From Thiotrichales bacterium (GTDB lineage: Bacteria; Pseudomonadota; Gammaproteobacteria; UWMA-0217), in assembly GCA_024763135.1 (NCBI GenBank), contig JANTGD010000041.1, positions 1 through 15,549 of the forward strand: a DNA stretch of 15,549 bases. Reading direction: 5' to 3'. Under the pieces are notes generated by a model. It worked only from the letters and a program-made list of their open reading frames with translations. It was not told the origin of the DNA and did no database searches. The position numbers and the translations under genes were made by a program. The stretch's first letter is position 1. Each line of letters opens with the position of its first letter. Below, piece by piece: positions 1 to 6,700 of the stretch.

Positions 1-99
1 CTGATTGCCCCGATCGCGATGGAAGAAGGTTTGCGCTTTGCGATCCGCGAAGGTGGGCGTACCGTTGGTGCAGGTGTGGTATCGAGCATTATTGAGTGA
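1..99 (+). CDS. tuf: Elongation factor EF-Tu, C-terminal end (partial, 5' end outside window)
   Basis: Frame 1 from the first base encodes 32 residues ending in TGA at 97-99. They match the extreme C-terminus of EF-Tu, including the near-invariant stretch GLRFAIREGGRTVGAGVV. This is part of beta-barrel domain III, which helps EF-Tu hold aminoacyl-tRNA for delivery to the ribosomal A site. The last residues (SSIIE) differ from the AKVLG-type ending of E. coli. The gene is followed by an intrinsic terminator and tRNA-Trp, the position of tufB in Pseudomonas-like genomes. A second tuf gene begins at 15444. The two visible pieces do not overlap in the protein, so they cannot be compared here. The identification is secure despite the short length. 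Confidence 0.95.
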   Translation: MIAPIAMEEGLRFAIREGGRTVGAGVVSSIIE

Positions 100-120
100 T
101 AACCTATTCGATCACACTGA

Positions 121-157
121 AGCAGCGGCAGAGTATTCTGTCGCTGTTTGTTTTTTT
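121..157 (+). terminator. Rho-independent terminator after tuf
   Basis: Bases 121-132 pair with 137-148 as a 12-bp stem with two G-U pairs (128-141 and 122-147) around the 4-base loop GTAT. A T-rich tail follows (147-157, one G at 150). The A/G-rich bases before the stem are also usual for intrinsic terminators. It should stop transcription of the upstream tuf gene. The tail ends two bases before the mature 5' end of tRNA-Trp. Confidence 0.88.
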
Positions 158-159
158 CT

Positions 160-235
160 AGGCCAGTGGCTCAATTGGTAGAGCAGCGGTCTCCAAAACC
201 GCAGGTTGGGGGTTCGAGTCCCTCCTGGCCTGCCA
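160..235 (+). tRNA. trpT: tRNA-Trp (anticodon CCA)
   Basis: This is a complete 76-base cloverleaf. The acceptor stem 160-166 (AGGCCAG) pairs perfectly with 225-231 (CTGGCCT). The D stem is 169-172 with 181-184. The anticodon stem is 186-190 with 198-202, closing the loop 191-197 with anticodon CCA at 193-195, which reads UGG. The T stem is 208-212 with 220-224 around the loop TTCGAGT. The discriminator base is G232, and the 3' CCA is encoded at 233-235. The sequence closely resembles E. coli tRNA-Trp. It lies between tuf and secE, as in Pseudomonas-type gene order, and no convincing promoter of its own is visible. Confidence 0.98.
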
Positions 236-247
236 TTTTTAATGGCA
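231..247 (+). other. Short perfect hairpin spanning the tRNA-Trp 3' end
   Basis: TGCCATT (231-237) pairs perfectly with AATGGCA (241-247) across a TTT loop. The left arm includes the discriminator base and the encoded CCA of tRNA-Trp. The right arm contains the ATG at 242, which is an alternative in-frame start for secE. The pairing is read directly from the sequence. A role in 3' end processing or in masking that start codon is inference. Confidence 0.45.
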
Positions 248-268
248 TCCCACGCTGGATTGGCTTTT

Positions 269-649
269 ATGTCGTCAGTTAAAAAAGAGAGTTCTTCTAC
301 AGCTACCCTGGATACGCTAAAGCTTGGTCTGGCCCTATTGATCCTGATTGTGGCCTTGGGCGGGTTTTACTATTTTTCAGAGTCCTCGACGCTTTTGCGT
401 GTTTTAGGTTTGCTCGCAATGGCGGGCGTATCGATTGCGTTGTTTGCAGCGACGGAAAAGGGTCGCGCATTGTTCGCCTTTCTCAAAGGAGCGCGTCAGG
501 AAGTTCGCAAGATGGTTTGGCCGACACGGCAAGAGGCCTTGCAGACAACGTTGATCGTGATGGTGCTTGTGGTGCTGGTGGGAATCTTTCTGTGGTTAAT
601 CGATATGCTGCTGGGTTGGGGTGTGAGTAAAGTTGTGGGAGGTGCCTGA
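269..649 (+). CDS. secE: Protein translocase subunit SecE
   Basis: This encodes 126 residues. SecE is the small inner-membrane subunit of the SecYEG translocon and stabilises SecY during protein export. Three hydrophobic segments are visible at about residues 18-36, 42-61 and 93-117, the three-helix layout of gammaproteobacterial SecE. Between helices 2 and 3 lies the conserved cytoplasmic motif EVRKMVWPTRQE (about 78-89) that contacts SecY. I chose ATG 269 because the length then matches E. coli (127 residues). The in-frame ATG at 242 lies inside a hairpin with the tRNA 3' end, and the frame opens further up inside the tRNA gene. No strong Shine-Dalgarno is seen before either start (weak GGA at 257-259). 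The gene ends one base before nusG, so the two are co-transcribed. Confidence 0.93.
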   Translation: MSSVKKESSSTATLDTLKLGLALLILIVALGGFYYFSESSTLLRVLGLLAMAGVSIALFAATEKGRALFAFLKGARQEVRKMVWPTRQEALQTTLIVMVLVVLVGIFLWLIDMLLGWGVSKVVGGA

Positions 650-650
650 T

Positions 651-1184
651 ATGGCAATGCGTTGGTACGTCGTGCAGGCATACTCTGGATTTGAGCAGCA
701 AGTCGTAAAGTCGCTTAAGGAGCGAATTGAACGCTACGGCATGCAAGACCAATTTGGAGAAATTCTTGTGCCCACCGAGGAAGTTGTGGAAATGCGTGAA
801 GGGCAAAAGCGCAGGAGTGAGCGTAAATTTTTCCCGGGGTATGTCTTGGTTCAAATGGAAATGAATGACGCGACTTGGCATTTGGTAAAAGATGTCCCAA
901 AAGTTTTGGGATTCATTGGCGGTACGAGCGATAAACCTGCGCCAATTACCGAAAAAGAAGCAAATGCAATATTGAATCGAGTGCAGGAAGGGGTTGAGAA
1001 GCCGCGGCCCAAAGTGCTGTTTGATGTGGGTGAGGTCGTGCGGGTTACAGAAGGCCCGTTCAATGATTTTAATGGCGTGGTTGAAGAAGTTAATTACGAC
1101 AAAAATCGGCTATTGGTGGCCGTGCAGATTTTTGGTCGCTCTACGCCAGTTGAGTTGGAGTTTCATCAGGTCGAAAAGACTTGA
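651..1184 (+). CDS. nusG: Transcription termination/antitermination factor NusG
   Basis: This encodes 177 residues against 181 in E. coli. NusG binds RNA polymerase through its N-terminal NGN domain. Its C-terminal KOW domain bridges to Rho or to ribosomal protein S10, coupling transcription and translation. The NGN domain spans about residues 1-115, with RWYVVQAYSGFE near the start and the conserved SERKFFPGYVLVQM segment. The KOW domain is recognised by VRVTEGPFNDFNGVVEEV and the ending STPVELEFHQVEK. The start at 651 is set by a perfect GGAGGT (638-643) seven bases upstream and one base after the secE stop. The frame is open upstream to 633, but that would lose this spacing. Translational coupling with secE is likely. 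Confidence 0.98.
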   Translation: MAMRWYVVQAYSGFEQQVVKSLKERIERYGMQDQFGEILVPTEEVVEMREGQKRRSERKFFPGYVLVQMEMNDATWHLVKDVPKVLGFIGGTSDKPAPITEKEANAILNRVQEGVEKPRPKVLFDVGEVVRVTEGPFNDFNGVVEEVNYDKNRLLVAVQIFGRSTPVELEFHQVEKT

Positions 1185-1213
1185 TGTGAGCCCCGCTGCT
1201 GTCTGGCGCCGTA

Positions 1214-1232
1214 CCTGGAGTCTGTTTCCAGG
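1214..1232 (+). other. Hairpin in the nusG-rplK intergenic leader
   Basis: CCTGGA (1214-1219) pairs perfectly with TCCAGG (1227-1232) around a 7-base loop. No T-run follows, so it is not an intrinsic terminator. It lies 30 bases after the nusG stop. It could be a processing site or part of the rplK leader fold. Its function is unknown. Confidence 0.35.
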
Positions 1233-1236
1233 ATTT

Positions 1237-1273
1237 GGGGAGTCGATACACTTTAAGATCGACGTTCGTACCC
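1237..1273 (+). promoter_or_regulatory. Candidate rplK leader structure (possible L1 control site)
   Basis: GTCGAT (1242-1247) pairs perfectly with ATCGAC (1258-1263). Outside this, GGG (1238-1240) can pair with CCC (1271-1273), leaving an asymmetric internal loop of one base against seven. In E. coli and many other bacteria, L1 represses its own operon by binding a leader with two helices separated by an asymmetric loop just upstream of rplK. Position and general shape fit that model, but I do not see the loop bases expected of a typical L1 site. This remains a candidate. Confidence 0.3.
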
Positions 1274-1292
1274 GCTGTTTAGGAGATCTACA

Positions 1293-1724
1293 ATGGCTAA
1301 GAAAATAGAGGCCTATATTAAACTGCAAGTGCCGGCAGGTTCTGCAAATCCTAGTCCACCCGTTGGTCCTGCGTTGGGTCAACACGGTGTGAACATCATG
1401 GAGTTCTGTAAAGCGTTCAATGCCAAGACAGAGAAGCTCGAAAAGGGAATGCCGATACCCGTGGTCATCACGGTTTACAACGATCGTAGCTTTACGTTCA
1501 TTACCAAAACGCCTCCAGCATCGGTGTTGCTGAAAAAAGCAGCGGGCATCAAGAGTGGCAGTGGTATGCCCAACACCAAGAAAGTGGGCACAGTGACCCG
1601 CGCGCAGCTGGAAGAAATTGCCAATGTAAAAATGCCCGATTTGACTGCCGCGGATCTTGATGCGGCGGTGCGCACCATCGCGGGTAGTGCGCGGTCAATG
1701 GGTCTGGACGTGGAGGGCGTTTAA
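1293..1724 (+). CDS. rplK: 50S ribosomal protein L11
   Basis: This encodes 143 residues (E. coli 142). L11 binds the GTPase-associated centre of 23S rRNA at the base of the L7/L12 stalk and takes part in factor-dependent GTP hydrolysis and in RelA activation. The N-terminal domain shows the proline-rich PSPPVGPALGQHG at residues 20-32. Its prolines (22, 23) are the conserved positions linked to thiostrepton sensitivity. The C-terminal rRNA-binding domain includes KKAAGIKSGSG and NTKKVGTVT in about residues 81-103. AGGAG (1281-1285) sits seven bases before the ATG. The TAA stop directly abuts the rplA start with no gap. The lysine-rich N-terminus matches substrates of the methyltransferase PrmA, though modification cannot be seen in DNA. 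Confidence 0.99.
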   Translation: MAKKIEAYIKLQVPAGSANPSPPVGPALGQHGVNIMEFCKAFNAKTEKLEKGMPIPVVITVYNDRSFTFITKTPPASVLLKKAAGIKSGSGMPNTKKVGTVTRAQLEEIANVKMPDLTAADLDAAVRTIAGSARSMGLDVEGV

Positions 1725-2420
1725 ATGGCAAAGCTTAGTAAGCGTATGGCTGCGGCTAAGGAAAAAATCGAGCCAGGAAAATATTACGAAGTCAGCGAAG
1801 CGATGCAGCTCGTCAAAGAGATTTCGACCGCCAAGTTCAAAGAATCGATTGACGTAAGCATCAATCTGGGCGTGGATCCGCGTAAATCGGATCAAGTCGT
1901 GCGTGGCTCAACGGTTTTGCCTAATGGCACTGGTAAAGACATCCGTGTGGCGGTTTTTGCGCAAGGTGACAATGCAGATAAGGCGAAAGAAGCTGGCGCT
2001 GATATCGTGGGTTTCGAGGATTTGGCGGATGAAATCAAGAAAGGTAATTTGAACTTTGATGTTGTAATTGCCTCTCCTGATGCTATGCGCGTTGTCGGTC
2101 AGCTCGGGCAAATACTCGGGCCGCGCGGTCTAATGCCAAACCCTAAAGTTGGTACGGTCACGCCCGATGTCGCTACAGCAGTTAAAAATGCTAAAGCTGG
2201 TCAGGTGCGTTATCGCACGGACAAAGCGGGCATTATTCATTGTTCTATCGGGAAAGTAGATTTTGAAGTAGACAAGTTGCAAGAAAATCTTGATGTGCTG
2301 TTGGCGGATTTATTAAAAGCCAAGCCTGCATCGGCGAAAGGTGTCTACGTACAAAAAGTAACGGTATCTCCCACGATGGGGCCTGGGGTGCCGATTGATA
2401 AAGGTACGTTGGCGCTCTAA
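1725..2420 (+). CDS. rplA: 50S ribosomal protein L1
   Basis: This encodes 231 residues (E. coli 234). L1 forms the mobile L1 stalk that escorts deacylated tRNA out of the E site. In many bacteria it also represses the rplK-rplA mRNA. Diagnostic segments are VVRGSTVLPNGTGK near residue 60-70, GPRGLMPNPKVGTVTPDV around 130-148 and the C-terminal TVSPTMGPGVPID. The ATG follows the rplK stop immediately. Its Shine-Dalgarno GGAGGG (1712-1717) lies inside the last codons of rplK, a layout that favours translational coupling and equal L11 and L1 output. A 288-base untranslated region follows before rplJ. Confidence 0.99.
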   Translation: MAKLSKRMAAAKEKIEPGKYYEVSEAMQLVKEISTAKFKESIDVSINLGVDPRKSDQVVRGSTVLPNGTGKDIRVAVFAQGDNADKAKEAGADIVGFEDLADEIKKGNLNFDVVIASPDAMRVVGQLGQILGPRGLMPNPKVGTVTPDVATAVKNAKAGQVRYRTDKAGIIHCSIGKVDFEVDKLQENLDVLLADLLKAKPASAKGVYVQKVTVSPTMGPGVPIDKGTLAL

Positions 2421-2527
2421 TCAAAATATGATCACTATGCTGAGGTCGCAAGCTGGGTCAAGTGGGCTAGGTTTGGGATCTTGGGTGAAAGGCTTTGAGC
2501 TGTCTTTGACAAATGAATCAAAGCAGA

Positions 2528-2591
2528 CATCGAAGACCGCAGGTGTCAGGTTTAGCTTGACTTAATGGGTGGTTCCCAGCCTGCGTAGATG
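2528..2591 (+). ncRNA. L10 leader (autoregulatory rplJ-rplL mRNA element)
   Basis: The segment can be aligned by eye with the E. coli rplJ leader. It has an outer helix CATC (2528-2531) with GATG (2588-2591). Internal loop bases GAAGAC and TA follow. The conserved helix CGCAGG (2538-2543) pairs with CCTGCG (2580-2585). Inside are two hairpins: GTCAGG (2545-2550) with CTTGAC (2556-2561, one G-U), and TGGG (2566-2569) with CCCA (2575-2578). The outer helix differs from the E. coli CCGUC/GACGG form but keeps pairing, which is compensatory change. The known role is binding of the L10-L7/L12 complex, which represses translation of rplJ and rplL. The second inner hairpin is absent from the E. coli sequence as I recall it. 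Confidence 0.88.
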
Positions 2592-2672
2592 GTGTAACCC
2601 GAGTCAGTTCGTCTGTCGTCGGTACACCAAGGGTGTTGTCGTGTAACGGCGGCAATGTTTGTGAACCGTGGC

Positions 2673-2711
2673 AGACTGAAGATAGTCTCCACATAAGGAG
2701 AGCGATTCGTG
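2673..2711 (+). promoter_or_regulatory. rplJ ribosome binding site with two alternative hairpins
   Basis: The Shine-Dalgarno AAGGAGA (2695-2701) precedes the GTG start by the right distance. GGAGA (2697-2701) can pair with TCTCC (2686-2690) across a 6-base loop, hiding the site. Alternatively AGTCT (2684-2688) can pair with AGACT (2673-2677) across a 6-base loop, which uses the same bases and frees the site. The two folds exclude each other. The sequence facts are direct. That they form a switch governed by the upstream L10 leader is inference, in line with the known translational repression of rplJ by L10. Confidence 0.5.
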
Positions 2712-3239
2712 GCTTTAAATCTCGAAAGCAAAAAGCAGGTTGTTTCCGAGGTCGCTGCGGTAGCTGCAGACGCCTATTCCGCTGTTGCTGCAGAGTACAG
2801 TGGGCTGGATGTGGCGGCATTAACCGAGCTACGCGCCAAGGCGCGTGAAAACGGCGTCTATCTGCGGGTGGTAAAAAACACCCTGGCAAGACGTGCAGTA
2901 GAAGGGACCGAGTTTGAGTGTATGCAACAAGGGCTCGTTGGGCCGTTGCTACTGGCGTTCTCACAAGAAGACCCAGGTTCGGCAGGACGCGTTATCAAGG
3001 AGTTTACCAAGGATCATGAGGCGCTGGTCGTCAAAATGATCGCTGTAGGGGGTGAGCTTTTTGATGCCACTGAACTAGGCCGTTTGGCGAGTTTACCGAC
3101 CAAAGAACAGGCAATTAGTCTGTTAATGGCGGTAATGAAGGCACCAGTGGAGAAACTGGCGCGTACCGTCAACGAAGTGCCTGGCAAGCTGGTGCGTACT
3201 GTTGCAGCTATTCGCGACCAAAAAGAATCTGCGGCTTGA
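2709..3239 (+). CDS. rplJ: 50S ribosomal protein L10
   Basis: This encodes 176 residues, starting with GTG, and is about 11 longer than E. coli L10 (165). L10 anchors L7/L12 dimers to the ribosome at the stalk base. It also acts as a translational repressor of its own mRNA when in complex with L7/L12. The N-terminal rRNA-binding domain is clear: MALNLESKK, then SGLDVAALTELRAKARENGV and RVVKNTLARRAVEGTEFE. The C-terminal part carries LPTKEQAISLLMAVMKAP followed by EKLARTVNEVPGKLVRTVAAIRD. The added residues fall in this L12-binding helical region and give it an extra repeat-like segment relative to E. coli. AAGGAG (2695-2700) lies 8 bases before the GTG. rplL follows after 49 bases. Confidence 0.99.
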   Translation: MALNLESKKQVVSEVAAVAADAYSAVAAEYSGLDVAALTELRAKARENGVYLRVVKNTLARRAVEGTEFECMQQGLVGPLLLAFSQEDPGSAGRVIKEFTKDHEALVVKMIAVGGELFDATELGRLASLPTKEQAISLLMAVMKAPVEKLARTVNEVPGKLVRTVAAIRDQKESAA

Positions 3240-3288
3240 TTGGCAAGCTGATCTGACTCGTTTATTGATTAATTTTTAGGAGAAACCT

Positions 3289-3666
3289 ATGGCCGTTGCA
3301 AAAGAAGATATTCTTGAAGCGATTGCAAACATGAGTGTGATGGAGGTCGTCGATTTGATCTCTGCAATGGAAGAGAAATTTGGCGTTTCTGCTGCCGCTG
3401 CGGTTGCCGCTGCGCCGGCGGCGGGTGCTGCTGAGGCTGCACCAACAGAAGAAAAGACTGAGTTTGATGTGGTAATGAATAGCTTTGGCGGTAACAAGGT
3501 TGCCGTGATCAAGGTAGTTCGTGCCGCTACGGGTCTTGGTCTGAAGGAAGCGAAAGAGATGGTGGAAAGTGCGCCATCTACTATTAAAGAAGGTGCGAGT
3601 AAAGAAGAAGCTGAGGAGCTTAAGAAGCAACTCGAAGAAGCTGGCGCGAGCGTCGAGCTCAAGTAA
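3289..3666 (+). CDS. rplL: 50S ribosomal protein L7/L12
   Basis: This encodes 125 residues (E. coli 121). L7/L12 is the multi-copy stalk protein that recruits EF-G, EF-Tu, IF2 and release factors and stimulates their GTPase activity. The N-terminal dimerisation and L10-binding helix pair (about 1-33) is followed by an alanine-rich hinge (about 35-52). The globular C-terminal domain has the conserved NKVAVIKVVRAATGLGLKEAK and GASKEEAEELKKQLEEAGA segments. AGGAG (3278-3282) is six bases before ATG, a strong site that fits the high output the stoichiometry requires. The gene is followed by an attenuator-like hairpin that should reduce transcription into rpoB. Confidence 0.99.
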   Translation: MAVAKEDILEAIANMSVMEVVDLISAMEEKFGVSAAAAVAAAPAAGAAEAAPTEEKTEFDVVMNSFGGNKVAVIKVVRAATGLGLKEAKEMVESAPSTIKEGASKEEAEELKKQLEEAGASVELK

Positions 3667-3690
3667 TCACAGGTTGGTTGAGCGCGCCGC

Positions 3691-3736
3691 ATCGGTAACC
3701 CGATCAGGCTGGCAGCAATTTGCTGCCGGCCTTTTT
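3691..3736 (+). terminator. rplL-rpoB attenuator (tandem hairpins with T-run)
   Basis: GGCTGGCAGCA (3707-3717) pairs with TGCTGCCGGCC (3721-3731) as an 11-bp stem with one G-U pair and a 3-base loop. TTTTT follows at 3732-3736. A smaller hairpin, ATCGG (3691-3695) with CCGAT (3700-3704), lies just upstream. This has full intrinsic-terminator form but sits between genes that must be co-transcribed. No rpoB promoter is seen in the 59 bases that follow. E. coli has a partial terminator at the same place that lets only a fraction of polymerases into rpoBC, so partial readthrough is expected here. Confidence 0.85.
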
Positions 3737-3795
3737 CTGTTTGTGCCCCAAGTGGGACTTTGTGTTCCCAGATTCGAAGGCTGAGGGATTGAATA

Positions 3796-6700
3796 ATGGC
3801 ATATAGTTTTACTGAGAAGAAACGAATTCGTAAAGACTTTGGTAAGCGTCCGAAAATATTGGATGTACCGTATCTCCTTTCCACTCAGTTGGATTCATAC
3901 CGTCAGTTTCTGCAAACCGAACGGCTAGAAGGTGACAGGAAGGAAGTTGGGCTGCATGGAGCATTCAGATCTGTCTTTCCTATCGTGAGCTATTCTGGTT
4001 TCGTGGCGCTTGAATATGTGGATTATCGAATGGGTGATCCTATGTTCGATGTCTACGAATGTCAGTTACGTGGCGCAACGTATGCGGCACCACTGCGTGT
4101 GACGCTGCGGTTGGTGATTTACGACAAAGATGCGCCGGCAGGAAAGAAAGTCGTCAAGGACGTCAAAGAGCAAGAGGTCTACATGGGAGAGATGCCTCTT
4201 ATGACGGACAATGGCACCTTCATTATCAATGGTACCGAGCGAGTCATCGTGTCGCAGTTGCATCGTTCGCCCGGGGTGTTCTTTGATCATGACAAAGGTA
4301 AGACCCACTCTTCGGGCAAGTTGTTGTTCAATGCTCGGGTTATTCCGTACCGGGGCTCCTGGCTGGATTTCGAGTTCGATCCCAAGGACTGTGTATTTGT
4401 TCGTATCGACCGGCGTCGTAAGCTTCCGGCGACTATTCTGCTGCATGCCCTGGGGCTGACCGACGAAGAGATTCTTGCGCGCTATTTCGATTTTCTCACT
4501 GTAAAAATAAAGGATGAAGGTTATGAAATCGAAGTAGACCCGCAGTCGTTACGTGGCGAGCAGGCTGCTTTCGATGTTGTGGTGAATGGCAAGGTGCTCG
4601 TTGAGACTGGAAAACGCATTACTGTGCGGCATGTGCGGGAAATGGAAAAGGCGGGCCTTAAAACTCTGGAGGTGCCAACCGAGTATTTGGTGGGCAAGGT
4701 GTTGGCGCATAATCTTGTGGATGAAGATACTGGAGAATTGATTGCCAAGGCCAATGATGAGCTAACGGAAGAGCGCCTGGAGGCGCTACGCAAGCTGGGA
4801 ATTGAGTCGTTCCAGATTCTTTATACCAATGAAATTGACCGGGGCCCCTATCTTTCTCAGACACTGGCAATTGACCCAACTTCTACAAAACTGGAAGCCC
4901 AGGTTGAGATTTACCGCATGATGCGGCCCGGTGAGCCGCCAACCAAAGAGTCTGCAGAAGCGCTGTTTGAAAATTTGTTTTTCAATCCCGAACGTTATGA
5001 TTTGTCCGATGTTGGGCGTATGAAATTTAATCGTCGGGTAGGGCGGAAGGAGTCCACGGGGCCGGGAGTACTCGACGCGGAAGATATACTGGCGGTATTG
5101 GCTGTATTACTCGATATTCGTAACGGTAAAGGGGTTGTGGATGACATCGACCACCTCGGTAATCGGCGCGTGAGAAGTGTTGGCGAAATGGCTGAAAACC
5201 AATTCAGGGTTGGATTGGTAAGGGTTGAGCGTGCGGTTAAAGAGCGTCTGGCGGTGGCCGAAAGTGAAGGCCTGATGCCACAACAGCTGATCAATGCAAA
5301 ACCAGTGGTGGCTGCAGTTAAGGAATTTTTTGGTTCGAGCCAGCTGTCGCAGTTTATGGATCAAAATAATCCTTTATCCGAGGTTACGCACAAGCGCAGG
5401 ATTTCAGCGTTGGGCCCTGGTGGACTGACACGCGAGCGGGCCGGGTTTGAAGTACGTGATGTGCATCCAACGCACTACGGGCGAGTCTGTCCGATCGAGA
5501 CGCCTGAAGGACCGAATATCGGGTTGATCAATTCTTTGGCAGTCTATGCACGCACAAATGAGTATGGGTTCCTAGAAACACCTTATCGTAAAGTGCATGA
5601 GGGCAAAGCAACCGACGAAATCGCGTATCTATCAGCGATTGAGGAAGGAAACTACGTCATTGCTCAGGCGAACGCGGAGGTGGGGCCAGACGGGCAGCTG
5701 CTGGATGAGCTGGTATCTTCGCGTTTTCAAAATGAATTTTCCCTATCGCCGCCGGAAAAGGTGGATTATATGGATGTTTCTCCGCGGCAGATTGTTTCTG
5801 TGGCGGCGTCTCTGATCCCCTTTTTGGAGCATGATGATGCCAACCGGGCGCTCATGGGTTCCAATATGCAACGACAGGCGGTCCCTTGCCTGCGCGCCAA
5901 TGCGCCGTTGGTCGGTACTGGTATGGAGCGGGTGGTGGCAGTCGATTCAGGTTCAACGGTTGTCGCCAAGCGAGGAGGGCGTGTAGACCGCGTCGATTCG
6001 GCTCGTGTGGTGGTGCGGGTCGATGATGATGAGGCCAGTGAGAACGAACCTGGCGTTGATATTTACACACTCAGAAAGTATTCACGCTCCAATCAGAATA
6101 CTTGCATCAATCAGCGTCCTTTGGTCAAACCCGGCGACGTCATTGCGCGTGGCGATGTGCTTGCCGATGGCTCATCCACGGATAAAGGTGAGCTGGCACT
6201 GGGACAAAATATGCTCATCGCCTTCATGCCTTGGAATGGTTATAACTTTGAGGATTCCATTTTGCTATCCGAGCGCGTTGTTCAGGAGGATCGCTTTACC
6301 ACAATCCATATTGAGGAGCTGACTTGCGTCGCGCGCGATACAAAATTAGGTGCTGAAGAGATTTCAGCAGACATTCCAAATGTTAATGAGAGCCTTTTGG
6401 CCAAATTGGATGATGCTGGAATCGTGTACATTGGCGCTGAGGTCAAGCCGGGAGATATTCTGGTGGGTAAAGTGACACCTAAAGGCGAAACGCAGCTCAC
6501 GCCAGAAGAGAAACTGCTGCGCGCGATATTTGGAGAAAAAGCATCCGATGTCAAAGATACTTCTTTGAGAGTGCCATCTGGAATGGAAGGCACAGTACTC
6601 GATGTACGTGTGTATACGCGTGAAGGGGTGAAAAAGGACAAGCGCGCCTTGCAGATTGAAGAGGCTGAACTCGATCGCATCCGGAATGACCTGCGCGATG

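Noticed and set aside
206..268. Upstream extension of the secE reading frame into tRNA-Trp, including starts at 206 and 242
   Set aside because: The extension overlaps the tRNA gene, the ATG at 242 sits in a hairpin without a ribosome site, and starting at 269 gives the usual SecE length.
1225..1252. Possible rplK promoter, TTTCCA with TACACT 16 bases apart
   Set aside because: Each hexamer matches the consensus at only four of six positions, and the -35 overlaps a hairpin arm. E. coli has a promoter in this region, so it stays possible, but the sequence does not support a call.
2506..2534. Perfect -35 hexamer TTGACA at 2506-2511 upstream of rplJ
   Set aside because: No acceptable -10 lies 15-19 bases downstream, and a start there would remove the 5' arm of the L10 leader. 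A lone TATGAT at 2427-2432 has no matching -35 either.
2633..2848. 71-codon + strand frame starting in the L10 leader region
   Set aside because: It overlaps rplJ in another frame, shows no family resemblance and begins within structured leader RNA.
3240..3268. Possible internal promoter TTGGCA with TATTGA before rplL
   Set aside because: Spacing is 17, but the -10 matches only three of six positions. rplJ and rplL are known to be co-transcribed.
3276..3884. 202-codon antisense reading frame across rplL and the start of rpoB
   Set aside because: It reads through the attenuator hairpin, and its low-complexity Ser/Ala/Thr stretch is the reverse of the L7/L12 hinge codons.
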